NCBI RefSeq assembly: GCF_004745645.1
Contig: NZ_SRMB01000002.1
Span: 1,019,270-1,083,269, forward strand
Direction of reading: 5' to 3'
Length of the DNA stretch: 64,000 nucleotides
Source of the DNA: Hymenobacter metallicola
GTDB taxonomy: Bacteria > Bacteroidota > Bacteroidia > Cytophagales > Hymenobacteraceae
Numbering within the stretch: position 1 is the stretch's first letter; every line of letters begins with the position of its first letter. The position numbers and the translations under genes are program-made. Below the pieces are notes generated by a model, which was not told the DNA's origin, did no database searches, and saw nothing but the letters and a program-made list of their open reading frames with translations. This document shows, piece by piece, positions 22,300-31,534 of the stretch.

Positions 22300-22549
22300 C
22301 TGTTTGGTGATGCAAATGTACGAGGGTTTTTTACAATTGCTGCATAGCTGGCTAAAGATTGGCTTTGCAGGTAGGCTTTACCCTGAGTATCAGGGAGAAT
22401 ATTTTTTCACTCCCGCTATACCTATGCGCTTACCAGGGCTTCATAACCGACGCTAGTCTAGTAAACCTACCTGTAGTTAGTGCTGAGCTAAACCATGCGC
22501 GGGGCCGTCCGTAAGCTCATCTATTCCGCACGTTTATCTCAACCACACC

Positions 22550-23713
22550 ATGACATCTTCTTCTTTGCTCACAACTGGCCGGCTGGCCAGCCTCGCTACC
22601 GCTGTTTTTCTTTCTACGCTGGGATTATCTTCCTGCAATAGCGGCCAATCGTCTGAAACGGCGGAGAGCAGCTCGGCTCCTACGACGGAGGCCTCCGCTG
22701 ATTCCGGCGCTACGGCCGCGCCCAAGCCGGTAGCGCCTGCCGGTCCAGCTCCCGCTTGGGCTCCCAACATTGGTCCGGAAATGCTGACCGTTATTGAAAA
22801 GCTGGCTAGCCTGCAAGGACCCACGCCACCTGAAACCCTTACTCCTGCTGAGGTACGCAAAGCACCCTCGGCCACCGATGCCACGATGGCCGTTATGAAG
22901 GATTTCGGGATTCCAACTCCACCCTCCCCGCTCGACACAGTAAGCAAGGAAGTGGCCCCGGGGGTGAAAGCCCGCATCTACACGCCTAAAGGAGCCACGG
23001 GCCCGCTACCAGTAGTGGTGTACTACCACGGCGGCGGCTGGGTTATTGCCAACCTCGACACGTACGACCCCTCCGTGCGGGCTCTGGCCGAGCAAACCAA
23101 CGCTATTTTCGTATCAGTAGCCTACCGGCAGGCCCCCGAAAACAAGTTTCCTACGGCCCACAACGACTCGTTTGCAGCCTACCAGTGGGTGCTGAAAAAT
23201 GCGGCTTCGATTAACGGTGACCCCAAACGCGTGGCGGTAGCCGGCGAAAGTGCGGGCGGCAACCTGGCTGCCGCTGTGTGCATGATGGCCCGCGACAAAG
23301 GCGTGCAACAACCCAAACACCAGCTGCTGGTTTACCCCATTGCCGACTACAGCATGAACACGCCCTCTTACCAGAAGAATGCCCAGGCCAAGCCCCTGAG
23401 CAAACCTTTTATGGGCTGGTTTTTCAAGCACTACCTGCGCACCCCGGCTGATGGCAACAGCCCGCTGATTTCGCTGGTAAAGGCTCCGAATGTGAAAGGC
23501 CTGGCGCCAGCTACGGTTATCACGGCCGGCATCGACCCGCTGATGAGCGAGGGCAAAGCCTACGCCGATAAGCTGCAGGCCGCCGGTATTGCGGTGAAGT
23601 ACCAGAACTACGACAACGTGACCCACGAGTTTTTCGGCATGGGCGCGGTAGTACCTCAGGCCAAAGAAGCCCAGGCTCTGGCTGCCGGCGAGTTGAAAAG
23701 CGCGCTGAAATAA
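22550..23713 (+). CDS. Alpha/beta hydrolase, HSL-type esterase (lipoprotein)
   Basis: 387 residues. The N-terminus has a signal and lipobox-like LSSCNSG, then a Ser/Ala/Pro-rich linker to about residue 65, so the enzyme is probably tethered outside the cytoplasm. Hormone-sensitive-lipase family features: oxyanion motif YYHGGGWVIANLD, nucleophile GESAGGNLAA, acid in AGIDPLMSEG and His in THEFFGMG. Acetyl or short-chain esterase activity is expected; the natural substrate is unknown. Single gene, convergent with the barrel gene through a shared terminator. Confidence 0.9.
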   Translation: MTSSSLLTTGRLASLATAVFLSTLGLSSCNSGQSSETAESSSAPTTEASADSGATAAPKPVAPAGPAPAWAPNIGPEMLTVIEKLASLQGPTPPETLTPAEVRKAPSATDATMAVMKDFGIPTPPSPLDTVSKEVAPGVKARIYTPKGATGPLPVVVYYHGGGWVIANLDTYDPSVRALAEQTNAIFVSVAYRQAPENKFPTAHNDSFAAYQWVLKNAASINGDPKRVAVAGESAGGNLAAAVCMMARDKGVQQPKHQLLVYPIADYSMNTPSYQKNAQAKPLSKPFMGWFFKHYLRTPADGNSPLISLVKAPNVKGLAPATVITAGIDPLMSEGKAYADKLQAAGIAVKYQNYDNVTHEFFGMGAVVPQAKEAQALAAGELKSALK

Positions 23714-23735
23714 GGCGGCTTCGCATTTGCGCCTT

Positions 23736-23777
23736 ACAAAACAAGGCCGCTCCTACGCAGGAGCGGCCTTGTTTTGT
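23736..23777. terminator. Bidirectional terminator, 18-bp perfect stem
   Basis: ACAAAACAAGGCCGCTCC (23736-23753) and its exact complement (23760-23777) enclose a 6-base loop. A and T runs on both sides let it serve the convergent hydrolase and barrel genes. Confidence 0.85.
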
Positions 23778-23789
23778 TCTACGGCCCGG

Positions 23790-25664
23790 CTAAAACCGGC
23801 TGGTGATGCCGAAGTGAATCTTGGAATTGCTCAAGGACATCTGCTGATTCTCGGAGCTGCCGACCGAGTACACGAACTGAAACAGGCCGGCGCCGGTCCG
23901 AAAGCTCAGGCCTGCCCCCAGGCCCGTCGGAGTGTCCCGGCTTTTATCGTTCTGCAAATCGCGCCGCAGATAAGCCTGGTCGGCAAAGACGAAAACATAG
24001 GAGTCGGCGCCGGTGAACTGGCGGTATTCCACGGTTCCCACGCCGTAGGTGTTGGCATAGAAGGCGTACTCGTTGAAGCCCCGCAGCGTAGCCAGCCCCC
24101 CGATGCGGAACATGTCGTTCAGAAACAGACGTTGGTTGACCAGGGACGCGCCGCGCAACCGGGTGAGCAGCACCCCGCCCCTGCCGATGCGGTAGTAGCG
24201 CTCCAGCCGCAGACCCAGCGTAACCTGGGTGGAGCGCAACGGTACCCGGTTATAGAGCGTGTCATTCAGGTCGGCGTTTTTGCTGATGCGCTTGGTACCG
24301 ACGGCCGCCTGCCCGGCCGCCAGAAAGCCCCGGCGCGGGAAGAGCAAATCGTCGAGGCTGTTCCAGTTGTAGTCGAGGCCGTAAGAGGTGTACTCCGAAT
24401 CGACGTTGTCGGGCAGCTTTTCGAGCCGGCGCAGGGCCCCGGCGCTGTCGGCCAGCAGGCGGGAGCTGCGCCGCTCCGTGAAAAAGGAAATGCGCCCGGC
24501 CCGTACCGTCGGGTACGTTACCTGCACCCGGGGCTGCAACGTCAGAAACGAGTTGGACTGCTTGTACAGATTGAAGGTGCCGCCCAGCTCCAGGGGAGTA
24601 CCAAAAAAGTTGGGGTGTACATAATGGGCGTCCAGTAGCTGAGACAGTGCATCGAGCTTGCGCCACTGCAAGCCTATCTGCTTGCCGCCGCCGCTGAGGT
24701 TGCGCAGGTTGATAGTCACGTCGCCGGTGAGCTGCACCTTGCTTTGGCCCGGCGCTGGCGAGGAGTTAGGCAGCACCCCCACAATAGCGTCGAACTGATT
24801 AGACGGCCGGTCTTCCAGCAGCAGGTACACCCGGGCCCGCCCCTGGGCAAAGCGGACTTCGGGCTCGGCTTTCACCTGCAGATAGGGCAGTTGCCGCAAC
24901 AAGCGGCCGACGGCATCAACGCGCTGCTGGTTGTAGGGCTGATTGGGAAATATCTGCAGGTATTTGGTCAGAAACCGCTTTTTCGTCTTGGTCTTGCCCA
25001 CTATCTGAATTGAGTCGAACACGACCGCCCGGCCCCGGTCGAGCAGCACCCGGCCGGTAATATCGGCTCCGCGTAGCTCCAGCGAGTCGAGGCGGACGGT
25101 AGCAAAGGGGTAGCCCTGGTTTTCGGCTTCGGCCAGAATGTTCTGTTGCAGCTTGGCCCATTCGGTCGGCTCGAAAGGCTTGCCGGTGAAAAACCGTTCC
25201 CGGTAGCCGGCCCGCGTCAGCAGCCCGTCGCCGAGGTTGCCATTGCGCAGACGGGCCCACCGAAACTTCTCCCCCACGTAGAGCCGCACCCGTAGCGTGT
25301 CGTGGCTCCAGCGCATGCCGTCGGCCGAGGCCGTCAGGTACGCATCGGCCTGCAACGCCTGCACAACGTCGCGCACCGTCCGAAAAGCCGCCAAGGAATC
25401 AGAAACGGTGGTTTGATACCGGTAGCGCCGCAGCAGCGCCCGGTCGGCGGCCTCGGTATCCAGGCGAATGAATTTGCGGCTGGCGCTACGGAGCACTTTG
25501 CGGGAAAGCGAATCAACCTTGGTGGTAGCCGGCGGCAGCGGCGGTGTTTGCAGGGCCGGCTGGTTGGGCACGGGCAACGTCGGCGTCTGCGCCCGCGCGG
25601 GATTCAGCCCGGCAAGCAAGAGCCAGCCGCTCAGCAGCAGAAAAACAAGGGCGCGGGCGTACAT
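23790..25664 (-). CDS. BamA/TamA family outer-membrane protein
   Basis: About 624 residues from the ATG at 25664 (MYARALVFLL) with a signal peptide ending near ARAQ. The N-terminal half has POTRA-like stretches (VVFDSIQIVGKTKTKKRFLTKYL and PYLQVKAEPEVRF). The C-terminal half is a 16-strand-type barrel with the surface-antigen core (GLDYNWNSLDDLLFPRRGF, and GGLATLRGFNEYAF) and ends in FGITSRF, an outer-membrane C-terminal Phe. Shorter than true BamA (~800), so probably a second Omp85-family protein for translocation or lipid/protein assembly. Its role is unknown. Confidence 0.87.
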   Translation of the reverse strand: MYARALVFLLLSGWLLLAGLNPARAQTPTLPVPNQPALQTPPLPPATTKVDSLSRKVLRSASRKFIRLDTEAADRALLRRYRYQTTVSDSLAAFRTVRDVVQALQADAYLTASADGMRWSHDTLRVRLYVGEKFRWARLRNGNLGDGLLTRAGYRERFFTGKPFEPTEWAKLQQNILAEAENQGYPFATVRLDSLELRGADITGRVLLDRGRAVVFDSIQIVGKTKTKKRFLTKYLQIFPNQPYNQQRVDAVGRLLRQLPYLQVKAEPEVRFAQGRARVYLLLEDRPSNQFDAIVGVLPNSSPAPGQSKVQLTGDVTINLRNLSGGGKQIGLQWRKLDALSQLLDAHYVHPNFFGTPLELGGTFNLYKQSNSFLTLQPRVQVTYPTVRAGRISFFTERRSSRLLADSAGALRRLEKLPDNVDSEYTSYGLDYNWNSLDDLLFPRRGFLAAGQAAVGTKRISKNADLNDTLYNRVPLRSTQVTLGLRLERYYRIGRGGVLLTRLRGASLVNQRLFLNDMFRIGGLATLRGFNEYAFYANTYGVGTVEYRQFTGADSYVFVFADQAYLRRDLQNDKSRDTPTGLGAGLSFRTGAGLFQFVYSVGSSENQQMSLSNSKIHFGITSRF

Positions 25665-25812
25665 TTGGCAATACAAACGCGAAACCGCGCTTTTAATTTC
25701 CCGAAAATACGCGGCCCCGTCCGTTTGCCAGCCCCGGTAGTGAACGAACCACCGGCCCGCCGCTGTTTTCTGTCGTTACGCCTGCCTATCTGAGCGGCCC
25801 TTTCTCCTTTTC

Positions 25813-26955
25813 ATGGCTGGAATCTACCTTCATATTCCCTTCTGCAAGCAGGCCTGTCACTACTGCGACTTCCACTTCAGCACCTCCATGGGTCTGAAAA
25901 GCAAGCTGGTGGAAGCCCTGGTGCGGGAGCTGGAAATCCGCCGCGACTACCTGGGCCCGGAGGCGACGCTGGAAACCATTTACTTCGGTGGTGGCACGCC
26001 TTCCCTGCTGACCGAGGCCGAGCTGGACGTGCTGTTCGAGGCCATTCACCGGCATTTTCGGGTGGCCCCCGACGTGGAAATAACCCTGGAAGCCAACCCC
26101 GACGACCTGACGCCCGCCAAGCTCCGGGAGCTGGCCGCTTCGCCCGTCAACCGCCTGAGCATCGGTCTGCAAAGCTTTCACGAGCCCCACCTGCGCCTGA
26201 TGAACCGCGCCCACTCGGCCCAGGAGTCGACGACGGCAGTGCGCGCGGCCCAGGCGGCGGGCTTCGAGAATATTTCCGTGGATCTGATTTACGGGGTGCC
26301 GGCGCCTGACCACAGCCTGTGGGAGCAGGATATGGCCGCGGCCTTCGCTCTGAACGTGCCCCACCTGTCCTGCTACGCCCTGACGATTGAGCCCGACACG
26401 GTATTTGGCCGCAAGCTGCGCAAGGGCACCTTCGCGGCCCCGCCCGATGACTTTGTGGCCCGGCAGTTTGAAATGCTGCTGGCCAACCTCCCGGCCCAGG
26501 GGTATGAGCAGTACGAAATTTCCAACTTCTGCCGCCCAGGCCGGGAATCGCGCCATAATTCCAATTACTGGCGGGGCGTGCCTTACCTGGGCTTAGGACC
26601 CAGCGCCCACTCCTTTAATGGCTACAGCCGCCAGTATGCCGTGGCCAACAACCCGCAGTACGTAAGCAGTGTGCTGGAGCTGGGCGAGGTGCCGGCCACC
26701 GTGGAAACCCTCACGCCCACCGACCGCGCCAACGAATACCTGATGACTTCTCTGCGCACCAGCCGGGGCTGCGACCTGGACTATCTGCACCACACCCTGG
26801 GCACCGACTTGCGCACCGACCGCGCGGCTTACCTGCAGGAGCTGCAGCACAACGGCTGGGCCACGGTGCGCGGCCCCCAGCTGGTGCTTACCGATCGGGG
26901 CAAACTGCTGGCCGACCAGATTACGCTTGAGCTGTTTCTGGAACCCCAGGAGTAG
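25813..26955 (+). CDS. hemW: Radical SAM heme chaperone HemW
   Basis: 380 residues. Starts MAGIYLHIPFCKQACHYCDF, the HemW/HemN-like CX3CX2C cluster, followed by YFGGGTPSLL and an ITLEANPDDLTPAKL SAM-binding region; the C-terminal HemN domain includes NSNYWRGVPYLGLGPSAHS. HemW inserts heme into respiratory proteins and lacks the extra N-terminal residues of coproporphyrinogen oxidase HemN, so oxidase activity is unlikely. Heme delivery would suit the cytochrome bd genes elsewhere in the window. ATG at 25813. Confidence 0.92.
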   Translation: MAGIYLHIPFCKQACHYCDFHFSTSMGLKSKLVEALVRELEIRRDYLGPEATLETIYFGGGTPSLLTEAELDVLFEAIHRHFRVAPDVEITLEANPDDLTPAKLRELAASPVNRLSIGLQSFHEPHLRLMNRAHSAQESTTAVRAAQAAGFENISVDLIYGVPAPDHSLWEQDMAAAFALNVPHLSCYALTIEPDTVFGRKLRKGTFAAPPDDFVARQFEMLLANLPAQGYEQYEISNFCRPGRESRHNSNYWRGVPYLGLGPSAHSFNGYSRQYAVANNPQYVSSVLELGEVPATVETLTPTDRANEYLMTSLRTSRGCDLDYLHHTLGTDLRTDRAAYLQELQHNGWATVRGPQLVLTDRGKLLADQITLELFLEPQE

Positions 26956-27124
26956 TCTGATCCTGAGCCGAGAACTTGCTACCCAGTAGGCTGGTTCTTT
27001 GCCCGTAGCCTAACTACTTCCCTTTTAGCTGCTTGTCTAAATCAGCAGAAACGGCTGCCAGCAAAATCCGCGAAATCTGCTTCATTCGCTTAATCTGTGC
27101 CCCGGATTTACGTATGTTCAGAAG

Positions 27125-27544
27125 ATGAAACGCCTTGTTGATGCTTTGGTGGATGACACCGACTTTTTTGTCGAGCAAGTCCAGATTACCGCTATTGTCT
27201 TTGACAACACCGACGACGTAACGGTGTGGGCCACCACGTTTTTCGACGACGACATTCATTTTTTTCACTTAGGCCTGCAGTTCCCGACGCTCGACCTGCT
27301 GCTGCGCCTGGCCGGGCTGCGGGCCGAAGCCTTACAGGAGCAAGTAGCCGAAGCCCTGGCCACCGTCACCGACTGGCCCTGCCTGCTGGAATACACCACC
27401 GAAGACTCGCCCCCGGTACCGCTGGACGGCGTAGCTATGAAGCTTTCCTGCACCTACCCGGCCGACGAGCCCGAGGAGGACGAGGACAGCATGCCGCACA
27501 ACATCTTCTACCTGGAAGGAGTGTTCATGCGCCTGGAACCGTGA
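27125..27544 (+). CDS. Conserved acidic protein of unknown function
   Basis: 139 residues, no signal peptide or membrane segment, strongly acidic (DDTDFF, FDDDIHFF, PADEPEEDEDS). I do not recognise a family. It begins a three-gene unit: its TGA overlaps the GTG of the hydrolase gene (GTGA), and the cyclase gene follows. The reading frame is well conserved in composition and has a clear ATG at 27125. Confidence 0.7.
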   Translation: MKRLVDALVDDTDFFVEQVQITAIVFDNTDDVTVWATTFFDDDIHFFHLGLQFPTLDLLLRLAGLRAEALQEQVAEALATVTDWPCLLEYTTEDSPPVPLDGVAMKLSCTYPADEPEEDEDSMPHNIFYLEGVFMRLEP

Positions 27545-28251
27545 AATGGCTGGTTTTCCTCCTGGCCCTAACCTGGTTTTCTATGCCCGCTGCTGCTTCG
27601 TCCCGCGTGTTTTACTTGTTGCCCGGCCTGGGAGCCGATGAGCGGGTATTCAAAAACCTGCTCCCCCTGCTGGAAGGCGAGAAACACGTGTTGCCCTGGC
27701 TTACGCCCGAGGCCGACGAAACCCTGCCCCACTACGCCGCCCGCATGGCTGCAGCCGTTCCCGCCGACCGTCCCTGCTTTCTGGTGGGCGTCTCGTTTGG
27801 GGGCGTCATTGCCCTCGAAATTGCCCGCCTCCGTCCCCAGTCCCGGGCCGTGCTGATTTCCAGCATCCCCGACGCCGACTGCCTGCCCCGGCTTTTACGC
27901 CTTATTCGGGGTACTAGGGCGTACAAGCTGTTTCCGCCCCAGTGGCTCAAGCTGTTCCCCCGGGCCGGGCAGTGGTATTTTGGGGTCAACAACGGGGAAG
28001 AATACGAGCTGTTTCGCCAGATTCTGCGCGACATGGAGCCCACTTACACCCGCTGGGCCATTCACCGCCTGCTGCACTGGGACAGTAGCAACGTGGGCCA
28101 CAGCATTCAGCTGCTGGGAACCCACGACCGGGTCTTTCCACCTGGTCCTACTCCCGTTGAGCATCTTATTCCGGGGGGTACCCATTTCATGGTCGTTAGC
28201 CACGCCCCCGAAATAAGCCGGATTCTGAATGCACTGCCGGTAGAAAACTAA
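27541..28251 (+). CDS. Alpha/beta hydrolase
   Basis: 236 residues from the GTG at 27541, which overlaps the previous stop; longer upstream frames are out of register with it. A short hydrophobic N-terminus (WLVFLLALTWFSMPAAAS) looks like a signal peptide. Hydrolase core: FYLLPGLGADERVF, nucleophile elbow VGVSFGGVIALE (Ser), and a C-terminal catalytic His in GGTHFMVV. Substrate unknown. Cotranscribed with neighbours on both sides. Confidence 0.83.
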   Translation: MKWLVFLLALTWFSMPAAASSRVFYLLPGLGADERVFKNLLPLLEGEKHVLPWLTPEADETLPHYAARMAAAVPADRPCFLVGVSFGGVIALEIARLRPQSRAVLISSIPDADCLPRLLRLIRGTRAYKLFPPQWLKLFPRAGQWYFGVNNGEEYELFRQILRDMEPTYTRWAIHRLLHWDSSNVGHSIQLLGTHDRVFPPGPTPVEHLIPGGTHFMVVSHAPEISRILNALPVEN

Positions 28252-28269
28252 CTACTTACCTCCACCTGC

Positions 28270-29034
28270 TTGGAACCAACTGCTACCTACACTCACCTCG
28301 GCCGCACCTTTGTCTTTAACCCCGCGGCACCCCTGGACATTTCCCTGCCCCTGGCTCCCGGCCCCGGGCAGGTTAACTGCTGGTGGGCTGAGCCGGTGCA
28401 GTTCGACGTTATTCGGGTCGGCAGCTTTGTGGGTAGCGTAGCCCTGGGCGGCAGCACCAATTACCAGCGTGTGCACCTTACGCCCCACGGCAACGGCACC
28501 CACACCGAATGCTACGGCCACATCAGCCCCGAACCCGAAGCAACGCTTAACCGCTGCCTGCACCGTTTCCTGTTCGTAGCCCAGCTAGTGTCGGTAGCGC
28601 CTCAAGAGCAGGCCAATGGCGACCTGGTTGTGATGCTGGCCGATGTGCAGCCCCTGCTGGAAGCGGGCATAGCGAGGCCCGAGGCAGTGATTTTACGCAC
28701 ACGGCCTAATGACCCGGCCAAGCGCCACCGGCAGTATTCCGGCACCAACCCCACTTACTTGGAACCCGCTCTGGCGCATTATCTCGCAGCGCAGGATATT
28801 CAACACCTCTTGCTCGACCTGCCCAGCGTCGACCGGGAAGAAGACAACGGTGAGCTGCTGGCGCATCATGCCTTCTGGCAGTACCCCGAGCAAACCCGTA
28901 CCGCCAGCACCATCACCGAGCTCATCTTTGTGCCCGACTCGGTAGCGGATGGCTTCTATCTGCTCAACCTGCAGATAACCAGCCTGGAGCTGGATGCCAG
29001 CCCAAGCAAGCCCGTATTGTACGCACTAACCTGA
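28270..29034 (+). CDS. Cyclase family protein (kynurenine formamidase-like)
   Basis: 254 residues starting at a TTG (28270), as no ATG lies upstream in frame before a stop. Matches the Cyclase family (PF04199): DISLPLAPGPGQVNCWWAEP, FVGSVALGGSTNY, and HGNGTHTECYGH, in which the usual metal-site HxGTHxDxPxH reads GTHTECYGH. Family members include KynB and are Mn/Zn hydrolases. The Asp-to-Glu change and missing Pro are shared by a subgroup in Bacteroidota as far as I recall, so activity may differ from KynB. It follows the hydrolase by 18 bases. Confidence 0.8.
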   Translation: MEPTATYTHLGRTFVFNPAAPLDISLPLAPGPGQVNCWWAEPVQFDVIRVGSFVGSVALGGSTNYQRVHLTPHGNGTHTECYGHISPEPEATLNRCLHRFLFVAQLVSVAPQEQANGDLVVMLADVQPLLEAGIARPEAVILRTRPNDPAKRHRQYSGTNPTYLEPALAHYLAAQDIQHLLLDLPSVDREEDNGELLAHHAFWQYPEQTRTASTITELIFVPDSVADGFYLLNLQITSLELDASPSKPVLYALT

Positions 29035-29065
29035 TTACTGAAGGCTCTCGATGAGGAGCAACGCA

Positions 29066-29097
29066 AAAAGGGATAGCCCGGCAGGACTATCCCTTTT
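29066..29097. terminator. Terminator between convergent cyclase and rpmA genes
   Basis: AAAAGGGATAG (29066-29076) pairs with CTATCCCTTTT (29087-29097) around a 10-base loop. Located between the ends of two convergent transcripts. Confidence 0.8.
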
Positions 29098-29135
29098 CGA
29101 TAGCAAAGCAGCTTCGAAGAGCCGCTAAACGCTAG

Positions 29136-29414
29136 TTAAGCAGCAGCTTCAGCTGTTTCGGTAACCGGAACAACCGTCACGTACGAACGGTCCTTGCGGC
29201 CCTTGCGGAACTGTACCGTGCCGTCAACCATAGCGAACAGCGTGTGGTCCTTGCCGATACCCACGTTCTGACCGGGGTGGTGCTTGGTGCCGCGCTGACG
29301 CACGATGATGTTACCAGCAATGATATCTTGACCGCCGAAGATCTTCACGCCCAAGCGCTTAGAATGAGATTCGCGGCCGTTGTTGGAGCTACCTACGCCT
29401 TTCTTGTGTGCCAT
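29136..29414 (-). CDS. rpmA: 50S ribosomal protein L27
   Basis: 92 residues, opening [16 protein letters not shown] directly, without the cleaved N-terminal extension seen in Firmicutes. L27 reaches into the peptidyl-transferase centre. It follows rplU by about 108 bases on the same strand, the usual rplU-rpmA order. Confidence 0.97.
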   Translation of the reverse strand: MAHKKGVGSSNNGRESHSKRLGVKIFGGQDIIAGNIIVRQRGTKHHPGQNVGIGKDHTLFAMVDGTVQFRKGRKDRSYVTVVPVTETAEAAA

Positions 29415-29522
29415 TGTATTTAGTACTTAGTGCTTGGTTATCAGTGCTTAGAATGTCGCGTTAGAGCCGAGCGACGCTGGAGGAGTTACTCCAGGCACCA
29501 AGCACTAACAACTAAGCCCTAA

Positions 29523-29828
29523 TTAGCCGATGCTGTTGATCATTACTTTGGTGAACTGCTGACGGTGACCGTTCAGCTTCTTGTAGCCCTTGCGGCGCTT
29601 CTTCTTGAATACCAATACCTTGTCGCCCTGCACGTGCGACAGAATGGTACCGGTTACGGTTACGTCCAGCGTGGGCGAACCTACGGTGATGGTGCCATCA
29701 CTGTCGGTCAGCAGGGCTTTGCCCAGCTCTACCGTATCGCCGACGTTGCCAGCCAAACGGTGGGCGTATACAAATTTATTGGCTTCGACCTTGGTCTGTT
29801 TCCCGGCTATGTTGACAATTGCGTACAT
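29523..29828 (-). CDS. rplU: 50S ribosomal protein L21
   Basis: 101 residues, MYAIVNIAGKQTKVEANKFV at the start and the basic KKRRKGYKKLNGHRQ near the C-terminus, full-length for L21. Binds 23S rRNA. First gene of the rplU-rpmA operon, behind a good Bacteroidota promoter at 29861-29891. Confidence 0.97.
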   Translation of the reverse strand: MYAIVNIAGKQTKVEANKFVYAHRLAGNVGDTVELGKALLTDSDGTITVGSPTLDVTVTGTILSHVQGDKVLVFKKKRRKGYKKLNGHRQQFTKVMINSIG

Positions 29829-29860
29829 CGGCGTCTTCGCGGTTTCTGAAAAATGGAAGG

Positions 29861-29891
29861 CAAAAGTAGAAGTTCTATTCTACAAAACCAA
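29861..29891 (-). promoter_or_regulatory. rplU-rpmA promoter
   Basis: On the minus strand TTG (29891-29889), a 20-bp spacer and TACTTTTG (29868-29861) fit the Bacteroidota -33/-7 consensus. The -7 box lies about 33 bases before the rplU ATG. Confidence 0.7.
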
Positions 29892-30005
29892 ACCTAACTC
29901 ACTAATCGTCATTCAGTCGGCTTACCGGACGCTGATTCTGACGCCGGAAATCTATGGCGTCAAGTCCCTTAAGGAACGCCTGAGCGGGCACACGCATAGC
30001 AAATT

Positions 30006-30045
30006 TGTGGATAAACTAAATTGTCCACAGGTAAAATGTGGATAA
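30006..30045. promoter_or_regulatory. Cluster of DnaA-box-like sites upstream of nrdB
   Basis: TGTGGATAA, the exact complement of the DnaA box TTATCCACA, occurs at 30006-30014 and 30037-30045; an inverted copy with one mismatch (TTGTCCACA) is at 30021-30029. They lie ~130 bases before the nrdB -7 box. DnaA binds such sites before nrdAB in E. coli, so cell-cycle control of ribonucleotide reductase is one reading; a replication-related role is the alternative. Confidence 0.6.
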
Positions 30046-30171
30046 CTTTTCTAAAATCGGGTCATTTGCCTTCTTTTTGCCCCATTTTGAGTCGAAGGCG
30101 CCTTGTGGAAATCTTTAGGCTATACAGAAAAAATAGCGGAGAAAAAACGTGAATGAGGTTCGGCCGGGGTT

Positions 30172-30179
30172 TATATTTG
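30172..30179 (+). promoter_or_regulatory. nrdB -7 box
   Basis: TATATTTG matches TAnnTTTG exactly, 128 bases before the nrdB ATG. No clear TTG at the -33 position. The rest of the 480-base rplU-nrdB gap is AT-rich with no gene. Confidence 0.5.
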
Positions 30180-30307
30180 ATGCTTCGATCTGGCTGAGCC
30201 GCCCGAAAAAACTGCCAAACATTTCCTGTTGGCGCCGGGTTGGCTAGCTGTTCTTCCTGCCCGTTCAGGTTTTGTTAGAAGATCTTTCCACGCCTTACTT
30301 CCTTGCT

Positions 30308-31267
30308 ATGGAACCCTTGCTCGTCGAGAATCCCAACCGCTTCGTGCTCTTCCCCATCCAGAATGACGATGTGTGGCAGATGTACAAGAAGGCCGAAGCC
30401 TCCTTCTGGACGGCCGAAGAAATTGACCTCTCTCAGGACCAAAAGGACTGGGACAGCCTCAACGACAACGAGAAGCACTTCATTTCGCACGTGCTGGCTT
30501 TCTTCGCCGCCTCCGACGGCATCGTGAACGAGAACCTGGCCGTCAACTTCATGCAGGAAGTGCAGATGCCCGAGGCCCGCTGCTTCTACGGTTTCCAGAT
30601 CATGATGGAAAACATTCACTCGGAGACTTACTCCCTGCTGATTGATACCTACATCAAAAACCCCCAGGAGAAAGACCGCCTCTTCAACGCGCTGGAAACC
30701 GTGCCTTGCGTGAAGAAAAAGGGCGAGTGGGCCCTGAAGTGGATCAACTCCGAGAACTTTGCCGAGCGCATCATCGCCTTTGCCGCCGTGGAAGGCATCT
30801 TTTTCTCGGGCTCGTTCTGCTCCATCTTCTGGCTCAAGAAGCGCGGCCTGATGCCCGGCCTGACGTTCTCTAACGAGCTGATTTCGCGCGACGAAGGCCT
30901 GCACTGCGACTTCGCCTGCCTGCTCTACAGCTACCTGCAAAACAAGCTCAGCGAGGAGCGGGTCCACAGCATCATCCGCGACGCGGTGAGCATCGAGCAG
31001 GAATTTGTGACCGATGCGCTGCCCGTGAACCTGATTGGCATGAACGCCAAGAGCATGGCCCAGTACATCGAGTTTGTGGCCGACCGCCTGCTGGTGAGCC
31101 TGGGCTACAGCAAGATCTACAACTCGACCAACCCCTTCGACTTCATGGAAATGATTTCGCTGCAGGGCAAAACCAACTTCTTTGAGAAGCGCGTGGCCGA
31201 GTACCAGAAGGCCGGCGTGATGAGCGAGCGGACCGAAAACGCCTTCTCCCTCGACGAAGACTTTTAA
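30308..31267 (+). CDS. nrdB: Ribonucleoside-diphosphate reductase, beta subunit (class Ia)
   Basis: 319 residues from the ATG at 30308 ([18 protein letters not shown]). Houses the diiron-tyrosyl radical that starts deoxynucleotide synthesis. Metal ligands can be placed: Asp in ASDGIVNEN, Glu and His in [13 protein letters not shown] with the radical Tyr in the same segment, Glu in [10 protein letters not shown], Glu and His in [10 protein letters not shown]. Partner nrdA lies 3 kb downstream on the same strand, with two unrelated genes between. A strong terminator follows nrdB, so the two subunits are made from separate transcripts. Confidence 0.96.
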   Translation: MEPLLVENPNRFVLFPIQNDDVWQMYKKAEASFWTAEEIDLSQDQKDWDSLNDNEKHFISHVLAFFAASDGIVNENLAVNFMQEVQMPEARCFYGFQIMMENIHSETYSLLIDTYIKNPQEKDRLFNALETVPCVKKKGEWALKWINSENFAERIIAFAAVEGIFFSGSFCSIFWLKKRGLMPGLTFSNELISRDEGLHCDFACLLYSYLQNKLSEERVHSIIRDAVSIEQEFVTDALPVNLIGMNAKSMAQYIEFVADRLLVSLGYSKIYNSTNPFDFMEMISLQGKTNFFEKRVAEYQKAGVMSERTENAFSLDEDF

Positions 31268-31288
31268 GCCGCTTCAGCTTCGATTTTC

Positions 31289-31325
31289 AAGCCCGGCCCA
31301 TCCGCATGGTGGCCGGGCTTTTTTG
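31289..31325 (+). terminator. nrdB terminator
   Basis: AAGCCCGGCC (31289-31298) pairs with GGCCGGGCTT (31311-31320), followed by TTTT. Confidence 0.85.
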
Positions 31326-31534
31326 TGCGGTGCAGGAAATGGTGGGCTACCGCTACCCACACAGCCTCCGGATGCTGAGTGGCTGCTTTGCCTACCGCTG
31401 GAAGTAAGGCACCAGATGGTCGGGGCGTAATTTATCTTCTATAGCCAGGGCATTACATCAGGCCCTGATGGCGTTACTCCCGGGCGTCGTATGGCAAGTC
31501 CTATCCGGTTGACGCCGCCGTTACAGCATTACCG

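Noticed and set aside
29829..30307. Possible chromosomal origin at the DnaA boxes
   Set aside because: Only two exact boxes, no dnaA, dnaN, gyrB or rpmH nearby, so regulation of nrdB is the simpler reading. Whole-chromosome GC skew would decide.
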